A stretch of DNA of 64,000 nucleotides from Bacteroidetes bacterium 37-13 (GCA_001897535.1 MKTC01000016.1:214458-278457), one strand, 5' to 3'. Shown: positions 28,873-38,764, counted from the first letter of the stretch. The notes: generated from the sequence alone by a model not told the origin. Made by a program: numbers and translations.

Positions 28873-29517
28873 TTAAACTATTTTATTCTGCTGTGCTTTT
28901 TGTATTGCTTCAATTTTATTGTTTACGCTAAGTTTGCGATATATTTTCTCTATGTGTTTTCTCACCGTTCCTTTACTAATAAATAAAGTAACGGCTATTT
29001 GGTCGTAAGTATAACCTAAAACAAGGTTTTCTAAAATTTCTTTTTCTCTTATAGTAATACCAAAATTTTCAACTTCTGCCTGCAAAACCGGCTTGCTATG
29101 CCTAAGCAACTGCAATACTTTTTTGGCGATACCTGCCGACATTGGCGCACCTCCATCAACAGCTTCTAAAACTGATTCTTGCCAACTTTCGTACGATTTA
29201 TCTTTTACTAAATACCCACATGCTCCGGCAAGAATTGCACTAAAAATATTCTCTTCATCATCATACACAGTGCTCATTACTATTTTAATAGATGGCCAAC
29301 TTTTATTGATAATTTTTGCAGCTTCAATACCATTCAATTTCGGCATATTTATATCCATCAGCAGTACCTCAATATCAGAATCTTTACTTAGAATTTCTAT
29401 TGCCTCTTCTCCATTAAAAGCGTGCCACACAACTGTAATTTGCTTATTTTGGGTAAGATTATCTTTAAGCATTTCTGCCATAAAAGTTACGTCTTCCACA
29501 ATTCCTACTCTAATCAT
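28873..29517 (-). CDS. LuxR/NarL-family response regulator
   Basis: A two-component response regulator of about 214 residues. The receiver domain (IRVGIVEDV at the start, phospho-acceptor Asp55 in LLMDINMPK, Lys in VKDKSYESW) is followed by a LuxR-type helix-turn-helix (ITIREKEILENLVLGYTYDQ, then ISKGTVRKHIEKIYRKL). I chose ATG 29517: translation from the upstream start at 29613 would add 32 residues not seen in the family. No histidine kinase is adjacent. It is divergent from a second receiver gene with 116 bases between starts. A TATGTTTG on the minus strand at 29528-29535 would give a nearly leaderless transcript. Confidence 0.92.
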   Translation of the reverse strand: MIRVGIVEDVTFMAEMLKDNLTQNKQITVVWHAFNGEEAIEILSKDSDIEVLLMDINMPKLNGIEAAKIINKSWPSIKIVMSTVYDDEENIFSAILAGACGYLVKDKSYESWQESVLEAVDGGAPMSAGIAKKVLQLLRHSKPVLQAEVENFGITIREKEILENLVLGYTYDQIAVTLFISKGTVRKHIEKIYRKLSVNNKIEAIQKAQQNKIV

Positions 29518-29572
29518 AATATAAACACAAACATAACTATGTTCCTTGCTAATAAAATACGCACTTGTTCGT

Positions 29573-29603
29573 ATTGTAGTAACTAATAGCAAGTATAGTT
29601 TTG
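29573..29603 (+). promoter_or_regulatory. Candidate Bacteroidota promoter of the receiver-only gene
   Basis: TTG at 29574-29576 and TAGTTTTG at 29596-29603, separated by 19 bases, match the Bacteroidota -33/-7 arrangement. The start codon at 29634 is about 30 bases further on. This is the only candidate in the window where both boxes are visible. Confidence 0.5.
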
Positions 29604-29633
29604 TAACGCACATAAAGAAAAGTAATTATATTG

Positions 29634-30128
29634 ATGAAAAACATACAAGCTCAACCAAAGTTCAACTTCCACTTATTCGATTTTAGCTTACTGGAAGAAG
29701 TATGCCTAATTGATGATGAACACTCATTTTTATTCCTAAATCAAATGATTTTTAAAGATACGTTCCCTAAGCTTAAAGTAATAAGTTACAATAACATTAA
29801 AGATGCATTTGTTCATCTGCAAAACAACAACGATATTAAGCGTTTAGTAATCTTAGATATAAACTTAGGCTACACCACAGGTTTTGAGCTATTAGATCTG
29901 CTAAACCCTTTTAGCTTCAAAAACTTAAATGTGATTATACATTCATCGTGCACGAGTAACAAAAACATAGAAAAAGCCTTTACCTATCCACTTGTAAAAG
30001 CCTTTATAGAAAAGCCCTTGTTTGTTGAAACTATCGAATTGATTTCGGGGAAAATATCTTCTTTTAATAATAAATTAGATTGCGGAGGCACAATATTTAC
30101 AAGAGAAACTTTTGCCCTGCATCTTTAA
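29634..30128 (+). CDS. Single-domain response regulator (receiver only)
   Basis: A 164-residue protein consisting of a CheY-like receiver and short tails. The acidic pair is in VCLIDDEHSF (Asp27, Asp28), the likely phospho-acceptor is Asp75 in LVILDINLGYTTG, and the conserved lysine is Lys127 in AFIEKPL. There is no output domain. Such proteins act through protein contacts or as phosphate shuttles. A TTG one codon upstream is a less likely start. It is divergent from the LuxR-type regulator, and the pair may belong to one pathway; no kinase is in the window. Confidence 0.8.
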   Translation: MKNIQAQPKFNFHLFDFSLLEEVCLIDDEHSFLFLNQMIFKDTFPKLKVISYNNIKDAFVHLQNNNDIKRLVILDINLGYTTGFELLDLLNPFSFKNLNVIIHSSCTSNKNIEKAFTYPLVKAFIEKPLFVETIELISGKISSFNNKLDCGGTIFTRETFALHL

Positions 30129-30135
30129 GTTAAAC

Positions 30136-30149
30136 AAGGCGTAAGCCTT
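30136..30149. terminator. Short hairpin terminator between convergent genes
   Basis: AAGGC (30136-30140), loop GTAA and GCCTT (30145-30149), followed by CCTA and eight T. It sits between the receiver gene ending at 30128 and the symporter gene ending at 30160. Confidence 0.5.
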
Positions 30150-30159
30150 CCTATTTTTT

Positions 30160-31854
30160 TTAAATAATTTCCTCTTTTGCTCTTGCTGAAATAATAAATT
30201 GAAATAGAACGCCAAACACAATTACCGAAACGCAACCAATCATATTCAACCACAAAAATGCAGTAGCATCTGTTTTAAATAAAACTATTACAATTAACTC
30301 GGCAATTACTGCAGCAAAAAACACTGCTGTTCCTTTAATATATTTCACAAAAAAAGCTACCACAAAAACGCCTAAAACAGTTCCATAAAACAACGACCCA
30401 AGCACATTCACTGCTTCAATCATACTACCTAATTCGCTGGCAAATTGTGCTACCGCAATAGCAATTAAGCCCCAAAAAACAGTAAGTATTTTTGAAATAA
30501 ACACGTAGTGATTTTCATTTCTATCAGTTATTATTAAACGTTTATACAAATCAATTACAGAAGTAGAAGAAAGTGCGTTTAACTCCGATGCTGTGCTGCT
30601 CCACGATGCACAAAAAATTACCGCAATAAGCAAGCCGATTAAACCAGCCGGAAGATAGCGCAACACAAAGTTCATAAAAATATAATTCACGTCATTCGTA
30701 TCAACGGAAGCATCTGTTTGGGCAATTAAACTTTTAGTTTCCGCACGCAATTTTTGTTCTTCGCTTTTTAAGTTTTTCAAATCCCTTTTTAGTTGCAATT
30801 GTGCTTGTTCATCTTCTGCTTTCAAAAATGCAAATGCTGTTTCCTTTTTCTTCTTTTCCAATAGTGAAAAATCTGTATTCAGCTTATGGAAATCATCAGC
30901 CGCAGCCGTGTTTTCTATTTTTTGAATTACAGCTTCATTAAAAAACAAGGGTGAAGAATGAAAATGATAAAAAGCCACCAGCAATGCACCAATTAAAAGA
31001 ATAGAATATTGCATTGGAATTTTAACTGCCGCAGTACTCAATAATCCTTTCCTGCTTTCACTTTCGCTTTTACCTGTAAGGTAGCGCCCCACTTGGCTTT
31101 GGTCTGTTCCAAAATAGGCAAGCGAAAGAAAAAAACCGCCAATTAAACCACTCCAAACATTGTACTTATCACTCATGTTGAAATTGGTTGTAATTGTGTT
31201 CATATTGCCAACCGCATCAGAAATTTTTATAGCATCAAAAAAGCTAACTCCTTCCGGCAACAATTTCACTACCATAAAACCTGCAATAAACATCCCTAAA
31301 GTAATTACCAACATCTGCTGAAACTGCGTGTATGCAACAGCTTTTGCACCTCCGCTTACTGTGTAAATAATTACCAAACCACCCATCACCAAATTAGAAA
31401 CGAAAATATTCCAACCTAAAACTGAACTCAAAATTAAAGCAGGCGCATAAATGGTTAATCCGGCAGAAAGCCCGCGCTGAAGCAAAAAAAGCATTGCAGT
31501 AAATGCCCGTGTTTTCACATCGAACCGCTGCTCCAAAAATTGATAGGCAGTAAACACATTTGCTTTGCGAAACATAGGCATAAAAACAAAACTCACTACC
31601 AACATCGCCAGCGGCATACCAAAATAAAATTGCACAAAACGCATACCATCGGTAAAGGCTTGGCCAGGCGCAGAAATAAATGTAATGGCGCTTGCTTGCG
31701 TACTGATAACCGAAAACATAACCAAATACCAAGGCATTTCATTGCTGCCCAAAAAGTAATCGCTCATGTTTTTGTTGCCACGACTTTTGTAAATACCATA
31801 AAGTACGATTGCAAGCAGAGTTCCTACCAAAACAATCCAGTCTAAAATGTGCAT
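30160..31854 (-). CDS. Sodium:solute symporter (SSS family) with a coiled-coil insert
   Basis: A 564-residue membrane transporter of the SSS/LeuT fold with about thirteen helices. It shows the family start DYFLGSNEMPWYLVMFSVISTQ and the segment GGAKAVAYTQFQQ. It couples Na+ entry to uptake of an unidentified solute. Residues ~301-388 form a long hydrophilic insert with strong coiled-coil character (LLEKKKKETAFAF, LKRDLKNLKSEEQKLRAET) between two transmembrane helices. Inserts at this position occur in some Bacteroidota members, so this is not proof of a new function. It is transcribed alone and convergent with the receiver gene. Confidence 0.9.
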   Translation of the reverse strand: MHILDWIVLVGTLLAIVLYGIYKSRGNKNMSDYFLGSNEMPWYLVMFSVISTQASAITFISAPGQAFTDGMRFVQFYFGMPLAMLVVSFVFMPMFRKANVFTAYQFLEQRFDVKTRAFTAMLFLLQRGLSAGLTIYAPALILSSVLGWNIFVSNLVMGGLVIIYTVSGGAKAVAYTQFQQMLVITLGMFIAGFMVVKLLPEGVSFFDAIKISDAVGNMNTITTNFNMSDKYNVWSGLIGGFFLSLAYFGTDQSQVGRYLTGKSESESRKGLLSTAAVKIPMQYSILLIGALLVAFYHFHSSPLFFNEAVIQKIENTAAADDFHKLNTDFSLLEKKKKETAFAFLKAEDEQAQLQLKRDLKNLKSEEQKLRAETKSLIAQTDASVDTNDVNYIFMNFVLRYLPAGLIGLLIAVIFCASWSSTASELNALSSTSVIDLYKRLIITDRNENHYVFISKILTVFWGLIAIAVAQFASELGSMIEAVNVLGSLFYGTVLGVFVVAFFVKYIKGTAVFFAAVIAELIVIVLFKTDATAFLWLNMIGCVSVIVFGVLFQFIISARAKEEII

Positions 31855-31951
31855 TGCTGATTAAATGTTTTTTCGCTTATTTGTGCAGCAATTTTAAAGA
31901 AATAAAAAGTTAAGGAAAGCGAATATTCTCTTTGCTTTCGCGAAACAAAAA

Positions 31952-32647
31952 ATGAGAGATTACAAACATATCTTTTTCGATTTAGATCACACGCTATGGG
32001 ATTTTGAAAGCAATTCAAAAAAGACTTTAGCCGAGATTTTCGACACCTTTCAACTAAAGCAAAAAGGTATTTTTAATTTCGACCAATTTTACCAAACCTA
32101 CCAACCCATAAACGACCAATATTGGTATTTGTATCACAACAAAAAAGTTGCAAAAGCAGAATTGAGAGTTGGTAGATTTCGTGAAACACTTTCTCGTTTT
32201 AATATCGAAGATGAAGCAATGGCAGAAGGAATTGCAGCTATGTATTTGAATGAAAGCCCAAAAAAACATATACTTTTTCCCAATGCGCTCGAAATACTTG
32301 AACAGCTTGCTAAGCGCTATACTTTGCACATCATCACCAACGGGTTTAAAGAAGTTCAGCATCAAAAAATTGAGAACTCAGGATTAAATCCATTTTTCAA
32401 AACCACTATTATTTCTGAAGATATTGGTTTTCAAAAACCGCAGCCCGAAATTTTTGACTACGCTTTAAAAATTGCTAATGCAGAAAAAAATAATTGCTTA
32501 ATGATTGGCGATAATATTCTCACCGATATTGAAGGAGCAATGAATTTTGGCATAGATGCGGTGCTTTTTAACCCACAAAAAAAATGGCACAAAGCCAAAC
32601 CAACTTTTGAAATAAATTCACTAAACGAACTAAATTCATTACTTTAA
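31952..32647 (+). CDS. HAD-superfamily hydrolase, YjjG/YfnB-like nucleotidase
   Basis: A 231-residue haloacid-dehalogenase-fold phosphatase. The nucleophile motif FFDLDHTLWDF (motif I), TNGFKEVQHQK (motif II), FQKPQPEIFDYAL (motif III lysine) and MIGDNILTDIEGA (motif IV) are all intact, with a C1-type helical cap between I and II. The DxDHTLWDFE start is typical of the YjjG group of pyrimidine 5'-nucleotidases. It opens a four-gene co-directional run, with 22 bases to the next gene. Confidence 0.88.
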   Translation: MRDYKHIFFDLDHTLWDFESNSKKTLAEIFDTFQLKQKGIFNFDQFYQTYQPINDQYWYLYHNKKVAKAELRVGRFRETLSRFNIEDEAMAEGIAAMYLNESPKKHILFPNALEILEQLAKRYTLHIITNGFKEVQHQKIENSGLNPFFKTTIISEDIGFQKPQPEIFDYALKIANAEKNNCLMIGDNILTDIEGAMNFGIDAVLFNPQKKWHKAKPTFEINSLNELNSLL

Positions 32648-32669
32648 TTTTTAAATAAAATAATTACAA

Positions 32670-33338
32670 ATGAGCAATACAATTGTAGAAGTAAAAGAAG
32701 CACAATTTATTAGCAACAACATTAAGCGATTTATCATTGAAAAGCCCGCCAACTATACTTTTGTTCCGGGGCAAGCCGCAGAAATTGCTATCAATAAAGA
32801 AGGTTGGGACACGCATTTTCGTCCCTTTACTTTTACAAGTTTAAACGCATGGGAAAATTTAGAGTTCCTAATTAAAATTTATCCTGAACACAAAGGCATC
32901 ACTGCAGAACTTGGCAAAACAAATGCCGGAGCAAGTCTTGTTTTAAGCGAGCCATTTGGTGCAATCGAATACAAAGGTCCGGGAGTGTTTATTGCCGGAG
33001 GTTCAGGCGTTACGCCTTTCATTTCAATCTTTAGAGAATTGAAAAAACAAAACAGAATTGCAACCAACAAATTGATATATTCCAACTACACTGCGCAAGA
33101 TGTAATTGTCGGTGCAGAATTACATGATTTACTAAAAGAAAACTACATTAACCATTACACCAAAGAAGGGGTTATTGGCTTTAGAGAAAAGCGCTTAAAC
33201 AAAGATGCGCTTATTGATTACATTAAAGATTTTAGCCAACGATTTTATGTGTGCGGCTCGCATAGTTTTGTTCATGATATTAGCGGCATGTTACTGGAAC
33301 TTGGTGCCACTGCCGAAAGTTTAGTTGTAGAGCAATAA
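32670..33338 (+). CDS. FAD/NAD(P)-binding oxidoreductase of the ferredoxin-reductase type
   Basis: A 222-residue flavoprotein reductase of the FNR superfamily. The FAD-binding RPFTFTS lies near residue 51, the nucleotide-binding FIAGGSGVTPFISIFREL near 109, YSNYTAQDVI near 142 and the C-terminal FYVCGSHSFVHDI near 192. No iron-sulfur domain is fused, so it would pair with a separate electron carrier; a flavodoxin is encoded at 44.2 kb, but that link is inference. It lies between the HAD and acyltransferase genes with short gaps. Confidence 0.85.
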   Translation: MSNTIVEVKEAQFISNNIKRFIIEKPANYTFVPGQAAEIAINKEGWDTHFRPFTFTSLNAWENLEFLIKIYPEHKGITAELGKTNAGASLVLSEPFGAIEYKGPGVFIAGGSGVTPFISIFRELKKQNRIATNKLIYSNYTAQDVIVGAELHDLLKENYINHYTKEGVIGFREKRLNKDALIDYIKDFSQRFYVCGSHSFVHDISGMLLELGATAESLVVEQ

Positions 33339-33388
33339 ATTTTCAACCCAACCTAAAAATCTACACTAAATTGCAACACAAATTTGGT

Positions 33389-35071
33389 ATGGAACAACAG
33401 CATAACACAGCAGGAAAATTTCCTTTGCCATACATTATCGAAGATTTACGCGAATGGCCAATTTATAAATTGAGCGAGAACAGAGATGCGTTTATGAACG
33501 AAGTGAAACAAACTACATTGCGCAAAATCTATGAAGAATTTCCAAACGATACACTGCTGAAAGATGAACTCTCAAAAGTATTATTTCAAGAAAGAATTCG
33601 CCTTACCGAAAAACCGTGGAAAGCAGACCCGCCAGATGAAAGAGCATTTTGGGGAAGCGTAAAAAGTAAGTTTATGAAGTTGAGCGATGCCGATACGGTA
33701 ATTACGCCACAGCAACTCACAGAAGAAATTCTCGACCGCTACATCAATGAAATAACAGGAAATTTCGACATCAATTCTTTTCAATTTGCACGCACAGTTT
33801 TACCGCAATTTTTCAGTCGAGTTTTTAATGCCGCACCGGGTAAATGGTTTAAATCAATTAGCCAAGGCGCGCGCACCATTCACGAAAAAATTCCAATTAC
33901 GGGAGATGTAGAACTCATTAGAAAATTAGCGCAAAAAGGAACAATTGTTGTTGTACCAACTCACTTCAGCAATATGGACTCCATAATGATTGGTTGGGTG
34001 CTTAGCGAATTGGGCTTGCCGGCATTCACTTATGGCGCAGGACTAAATTTATATAGTATCAAACTCCTCTCCTATTTTATGGAAAGGCTGGGCGCATACA
34101 AAGTAGATAGAAGAAAGAAAAATAACTTTTATCTTGAAACCTTAAAAACATACTCCACCACTGCCTTACAGCGTGGCACACACAGTATTTTCTTTCCCGG
34201 AGGCACGCGTTCGCGTTCAGGAATGTTAGAAAAAAAATTGAAACTCGGTTTGCTCGGCACAGCTTTAGAATCTCAAAAACAACATTTCAAAAATTTTAAT
34301 GAAGACTTAGCGCCTAAAGTTTTTGTGGTACCGATGGTTATCAATTATCACTTTGTTTTAGAAGCTTCCGGTTTAATAAACGACTACCTGAAAGAAACCG
34401 GAAAACATCTTTTTTTCAGAGAAAACGATGAGTATTCTACTTCCATAAAAATGATTCGCTTTATGCTGAAATTTCTTTCGGCAAGTTCTTCGCTCACTAT
34501 TTCATTTGGAAAAGTTTTAGATGTGTTTGGAAACGAAGTGGATAGCGAAGGAAACAGCTTTAACCATCTTGGAAATAAAATAGATATTAAGCGCTATTTT
34601 ATGACCAATGGCGAAATGACAGACGACCACCAGCGCGAAGAAGAATACACCAAAATTTTAGGCGAAAAAATTGTGGAGCAATACTGGAAAGCAAATACAG
34701 TACTCACCAGCCATTTGGTTTGTTTCACCTTGTTTGAACTCATTAAAAAGCAATTTAAAAACATAGACCTTTTCACTTTGTTGCGCACGCCCGAAGATGA
34801 AATTTCAATACCCGAAGGTACTTTGCACGAAGCGCTTAATTTGCTAAAAGAGCGATTAAAAGAAATGAGTGCCGCAGGTGATATTCAGATTTCTCCTGAG
34901 ATAAGATGGAACGTAGATAAGATTTTAGAACATGGAATGCGCAATGTAAACTTGTATCACGTTGATAGTCCGATTATGCGAAATGGCTCCAATTTCACTA
35001 GCGAAGATTTAAAACTTTTATACTACTACCACAACCGCTTAGATGGCTACAATCTGCATAAATACTTGTAG
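33389..35071 (+). CDS. Glycerol-phosphate-type acyltransferase (PlsB/LPLAT superfamily)
   Basis: About 560 residues. The acyltransferase core has the catalytic motif THFSNMD (HX4D), then GAYKVDRRKKN (motif II region) and FFPGGTRSRSG (motif III), followed by VVPMVINY (motif IV). These are the motifs of enzymes that acylate glycerol-3-phosphate or lysophosphatidate in phospholipid synthesis. The ~180-residue N-terminal and ~170-residue C-terminal extensions are longer than in PlsC and suggest a GPAT-like protein. I chose ATG 33389; a TTG at 33371 is in frame. The exact acyl acceptor is not determined. Confidence 0.85.
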   Translation: MEQQHNTAGKFPLPYIIEDLREWPIYKLSENRDAFMNEVKQTTLRKIYEEFPNDTLLKDELSKVLFQERIRLTEKPWKADPPDERAFWGSVKSKFMKLSDADTVITPQQLTEEILDRYINEITGNFDINSFQFARTVLPQFFSRVFNAAPGKWFKSISQGARTIHEKIPITGDVELIRKLAQKGTIVVVPTHFSNMDSIMIGWVLSELGLPAFTYGAGLNLYSIKLLSYFMERLGAYKVDRRKKNNFYLETLKTYSTTALQRGTHSIFFPGGTRSRSGMLEKKLKLGLLGTALESQKQHFKNFNEDLAPKVFVVPMVINYHFVLEASGLINDYLKETGKHLFFRENDEYSTSIKMIRFMLKFLSASSSLTISFGKVLDVFGNEVDSEGNSFNHLGNKIDIKRYFMTNGEMTDDHQREEEYTKILGEKIVEQYWKANTVLTSHLVCFTLFELIKKQFKNIDLFTLLRTPEDEISIPEGTLHEALNLLKERLKEMSAAGDIQISPEIRWNVDKILEHGMRNVNLYHVDSPIMRNGSNFTSEDLKLLYYYHNRLDGYNLHKYL

Positions 35072-35120
35072 TGCAGTAAAAAAATTAAACAGATAATTTC
35101 TTATAGTAAAAACAAAAACA

Positions 35121-35975
35121 ATGCTGAAAGTAATTCCGGGTGAAATTCCACAACCACAACTGCACCAATTTTTACTGGGCTGTGTGGCACCACGTCCAAT
35201 ATCTTTTGTTTCCACGATTGATGCTTCCGGCAATGTAAATCTTGCGCCATTTTCATTTTTCAATGCCTTTGGTTCCAATCCTCCAATTTTAGTTTTTTCG
35301 CCTGCCGTGAATGGCAGAACAGGTAAATTAAAAGACACTTTAAACAACTTAAAAGAAGTGGGCGAATGTGTGGTAAACATTGTTACACACGATATTATTC
35401 ACCAATGCAATTTAGCCTCAACTGAATTTGAAAAAGGCGTAGATGAATTTGTGAAAGCAGGTTTCACCAAACTGCCAAGCGACTTTGTGAAACCGCCAAG
35501 AGTGGCAGAAAGCAAAGCACATTTAGAATGTAAAGTACTTCAGATTATTGAAACTGGAACCGGTGGTGGTGCAGCCAACTTAGTAATTTGCGAAATACTT
35601 GCCATGCACATCAGCAAAGAAGTTTTAGATGAAACAGGCGCTATTTCTCCTTTTAAATTTGACCAAGTAGCACGATTAAACGCAAACTTTTGGGCACGAA
35701 TGATTCCTGAAAGTATTTTTGAAATGCCACGCGCACCGAGAGCTTCAGCTTTGGGTTTTGATAAGCTTCCCAAATTCATCAGCGCTTCACCATATTTAAG
35801 CGGCAACGACATCGCACTTTTAGCCAATAATGACCATTTACCTAATGCCGAAGAATTATTATCAGTTCAAGAATTTAAAAGCCTGAGCAAACCAGAAATT
35901 GCTGCAAAATGCAAAGCCCAAATTGCAGTAGGAAACTGGTTTGATGCACTATGCACCGCAATGCTTTTGGAGTAA
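35121..35975 (+). CDS. Flavin reductase-like FMN-binding protein
   Basis: A 284-residue protein with the flavin-reductase split-barrel FMN-binding fold: CVAPRPISFVSTIDASGNVNLAP and FSFFNAFGSNPPILVFSP near the N-terminus, then ECVVNIVTHD. The C-terminal ~90 residues extend beyond the usual domain. It ends the four-gene run that starts at 31952 and is convergent with mutS, with one base between the two stops. Confidence 0.85.
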   Translation: MLKVIPGEIPQPQLHQFLLGCVAPRPISFVSTIDASGNVNLAPFSFFNAFGSNPPILVFSPAVNGRTGKLKDTLNNLKEVGECVVNIVTHDIIHQCNLASTEFEKGVDEFVKAGFTKLPSDFVKPPRVAESKAHLECKVLQIIETGTGGGAANLVICEILAMHISKEVLDETGAISPFKFDQVARLNANFWARMIPESIFEMPRAPRASALGFDKLPKFISASPYLSGNDIALLANNDHLPNAEELLSVQEFKSLSKPEIAAKCKAQIAVGNWFDALCTAMLLE

Positions 35976-35976
35976 A

Positions 35977-38604
35977 CTAATTGCCCAGCAAGCGCTTCAA
36001 CTCATTTAACTTAATGAGCGCTTCAATTGGCGTGAGCGTATTTACATCTAAAGCAGAAAGTGTTTCGCCTAAATTTTTCAATGTAGGGTCGGCAGTTTCA
36101 AAAATACTAAGTTGAAAAGATGGTGAAATATTTTTCACTTTTTGGCGTGTGTCATTATTCATTCTTTTACTTTCTAACTCTTGCAAAACTTCATTTGCGC
36201 GGTTTAAAACTGCCACAGGCATTCCGGCCATTTTCGCCACGTGAATACCAAAGCTGTGCTCGCTTCCGCCACTTTCTAACTTCCGCAGAAAAATAATTTT
36301 CCCCGCAGCTTCTTTCACCGTTACATGAAAATTTTCTATGCGTTTATATTTTCCTGCAAGCTCATTCAACTCGTGATAATGCGTGGCAAAAAGTGTTCGC
36401 GGGTGGGCGGTGGTGTTATTGTGTAGAAATTCTACAATACTCCATGCAATAGAAACGCCATCGTAAGTAGAAGTTCCTCTGCCAATTTCATCTAATAAAA
36501 TTAAACTGCGCTGCGAAAGGTTGTTCATTATCCCTGCGGTTTCATTCATTTCTACCATAAAAGTAGATTCACCGCCAGAGAGATTGTCGCTTGCGCCAAC
36601 ACGCGTAAAAATTTTATCTGCGTAGCCAATATTAGCATGAATTGCAGGCACAAAACAACCTGCTTGCGCCATTAAAACAATTAAAGCCGTTTGCCGAAGC
36701 AATGCCGATTTACCAGCCATGTTTGGTCCCGTAATTACCAAAATTTGCTGACTGTCGCAGTCTAAAAAAATATCGTTTGGAATATAGCTTTCGCCCAAGG
36801 GCAAGCGCTGCTCAATTACAGGATGTCGAGCGCTTTTTATATCAATTACAAAACTGTTGTTCAGTTGCGGTCGCGCATAATTATAGGCAGTAGCGCATTC
36901 AGCAAAACACAGCAAACAATCGAGCGTGGCAACTAAAGCAGCATTCATTTGCAAACTCACCACATAGTCTTTTGCAAACTGCACCAGTTCCATAAAAAGC
37001 TGCTCTTCTATCGCTTGAATTTTTTCACCTGCGCCAAGTACTTTTTCTTCGTACACTTTTAGTTCGGGTGTGATGTAGCGCTCTGCATTCGTGAGCGTTT
37101 GCTTGCGTATCCACTCCGGTGGCACTTTATTCTTGTGCGAATTGGTAACTTCTAAATAGTAGCCAAACACATTATTAAAACCAATTTTAAGCGAAGAAAT
37201 TCCTGTGCGTTCTACTTCTGTTTTTTGTATTCCTGCAATAAAATCCTTTCCATCTGTTTGTATGGCGCGCAGCTCATCTAACGCAGCGTGATACCCTTCT
37301 TTTATTACATTTCCTTTGTTCAACATAGCTGGCGCATCGGCAACCAATGCCACATCAATTTTTTCAAAAAGAGGTGGCAACGCATTAAGTTGATGCGCTA
37401 CCGCAAGCAGTTGCTCATTAGCTTGCCCTTGCAATAACTTTTGAATGTTTGCAATAGAAACTAAAGCGCGTTTTAACTGCACCATTTCACGCGGTGAAAC
37501 CTTTTGCAGACTTACCTTTCCGGCTAATCGCTCTAAATCGCCAATAGCTTTAATTTGCGATTTTAGTTCCTGCGAAAGTGCCTCATGTTGCAAAAAATAT
37601 TCCACCATATCCAAGCGGTTTTCTATGGCTTGCACATCAACTAATGGCAATAGCAACCACCTGCGCAAAAGACGGCTTCCCATTGGCGAAACTGTTTTGT
37701 CTAACACATCAAGCAAACTTTTTCCATCGCGGTGAACCGGCTCTACCAATTCTAAATTCTGTATGGTGAACCTATCTAACCAAACATATTTTTCTTCGCG
37801 AAGACGAGTAATTTTAGTAAGATGTCCAAGATTGTTGTGTTCTGTATCTTTCAAATATTGCAACACCGCACCTGCGGCAATAATACTTGCTTTTTCATCT
37901 TCTATTCCGAAGCCTTTTAGCGAGTGTGTGCCGAACAATTTCAGCAAAGCATCTAAGGCATTTTCGTAATTGTAAATCCAATCTTCTAAGCGATAACTGT
38001 AATGTTTTTCACCAAAAAGTTTATTGAAATCCTTTTCTGCTTTGCGCTGGTAAAGCACCTCGGCTGGCGAAAGGCTTTGCAATAATTTATCAATGTATGC
38101 ATAGTTTCCTTCTGCAACAAAAAACTCACCGGTAGAAACATCAACAAACGCAACGCCAAACTGCAAACCTTCAAAATATACCGAAGCCAAAAAGTTGTTG
38201 CTGCGGTTATCGGTTAAGTTATCGCCAAGTGCAATACCGGGTGTAACCATTTCGGTAACTCCGCGTTTCACAATGGTTTTAGTGAGTTTCGGGTCTTCTA
38301 ATTGGTCGCAAATTGCCACACGATGTCCTGCCTTTACCAACTTAGGCAAATAAGTATCCAACGCATGATGCGGAAACCCTGCTAAATCTACTTCACTTGC
38401 TTTGCCATTGCTTCGCTTGGTAAGCACAATACCTAGTGTGGCTGCTGCTTTTCGGGCATCTTCTGCAAATGTTTCATAGAAATCGCCCACGCGAAAAAGC
38501 AATATGGCATCAGGGTATTTTCCCTTAATTTGATTGTATTGCTTCATCAGCGGTGTTTCGCTTTCTACTGCTCTATTTTTTCCCATACTTTTTTGCCCAG
38601 CCAT
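35977..38604 (-). CDS. mutS: DNA mismatch repair protein MutS
   Basis: Mismatch-recognition ATPase, 875 residues, full length for the family. The N-terminal mismatch-binding domain carries LLFRVGDFYETFAEDA with the Phe-x-Glu pair (FYE). The ATPase domain has Walker A GPNMAGKSALLRQTAL and the downstream motifs SGGESTFMVEMNE, LILLDEIGRGTSTYDG and FATHYHELNEL. No mutL is present in the window, which is usual when the two are unlinked. It is convergent with the flavin-reductase gene and divergent from the acyl-CoA dehydrogenase gene. Confidence 0.97.
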   Translation of the reverse strand: MAGQKSMGKNRAVESETPLMKQYNQIKGKYPDAILLFRVGDFYETFAEDARKAAATLGIVLTKRSNGKASEVDLAGFPHHALDTYLPKLVKAGHRVAICDQLEDPKLTKTIVKRGVTEMVTPGIALGDNLTDNRSNNFLASVYFEGLQFGVAFVDVSTGEFFVAEGNYAYIDKLLQSLSPAEVLYQRKAEKDFNKLFGEKHYSYRLEDWIYNYENALDALLKLFGTHSLKGFGIEDEKASIIAAGAVLQYLKDTEHNNLGHLTKITRLREEKYVWLDRFTIQNLELVEPVHRDGKSLLDVLDKTVSPMGSRLLRRWLLLPLVDVQAIENRLDMVEYFLQHEALSQELKSQIKAIGDLERLAGKVSLQKVSPREMVQLKRALVSIANIQKLLQGQANEQLLAVAHQLNALPPLFEKIDVALVADAPAMLNKGNVIKEGYHAALDELRAIQTDGKDFIAGIQKTEVERTGISSLKIGFNNVFGYYLEVTNSHKNKVPPEWIRKQTLTNAERYITPELKVYEEKVLGAGEKIQAIEEQLFMELVQFAKDYVVSLQMNAALVATLDCLLCFAECATAYNYARPQLNNSFVIDIKSARHPVIEQRLPLGESYIPNDIFLDCDSQQILVITGPNMAGKSALLRQTALIVLMAQAGCFVPAIHANIGYADKIFTRVGASDNLSGGESTFMVEMNETAGIMNNLSQRSLILLDEIGRGTSTYDGVSIAWSIVEFLHNNTTAHPRTLFATHYHELNELAGKYKRIENFHVTVKEAAGKIIFLRKLESGGSEHSFGIHVAKMAGMPVAVLNRANEVLQELESKRMNNDTRQKVKNISPSFQLSIFETADPTLKNLGETLSALDVNTLTPIEALIKLNELKRLLGN

Positions 38605-38764
38605 GCCTGCAAAGAAGCACTTATTCCTTTTGGCTTAAAACCCTTTTAGGTGCTTTGTGGAAAAGTTGTAATAATTCTTAGTTTTTTGAAACAATAGAAA
38701 CAAGGAATGAAGCACAAATTTCGCGGCAAAAGTTATATTCGCGCTGCATAAAAAATAAACGAGT

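Noticed and set aside
29518..29613. N-terminal extension of the LuxR-type regulator (start at 29613)
   Set aside because: The extra 32 residues precede the first receiver beta strand and would overlap the divergent promoter region.
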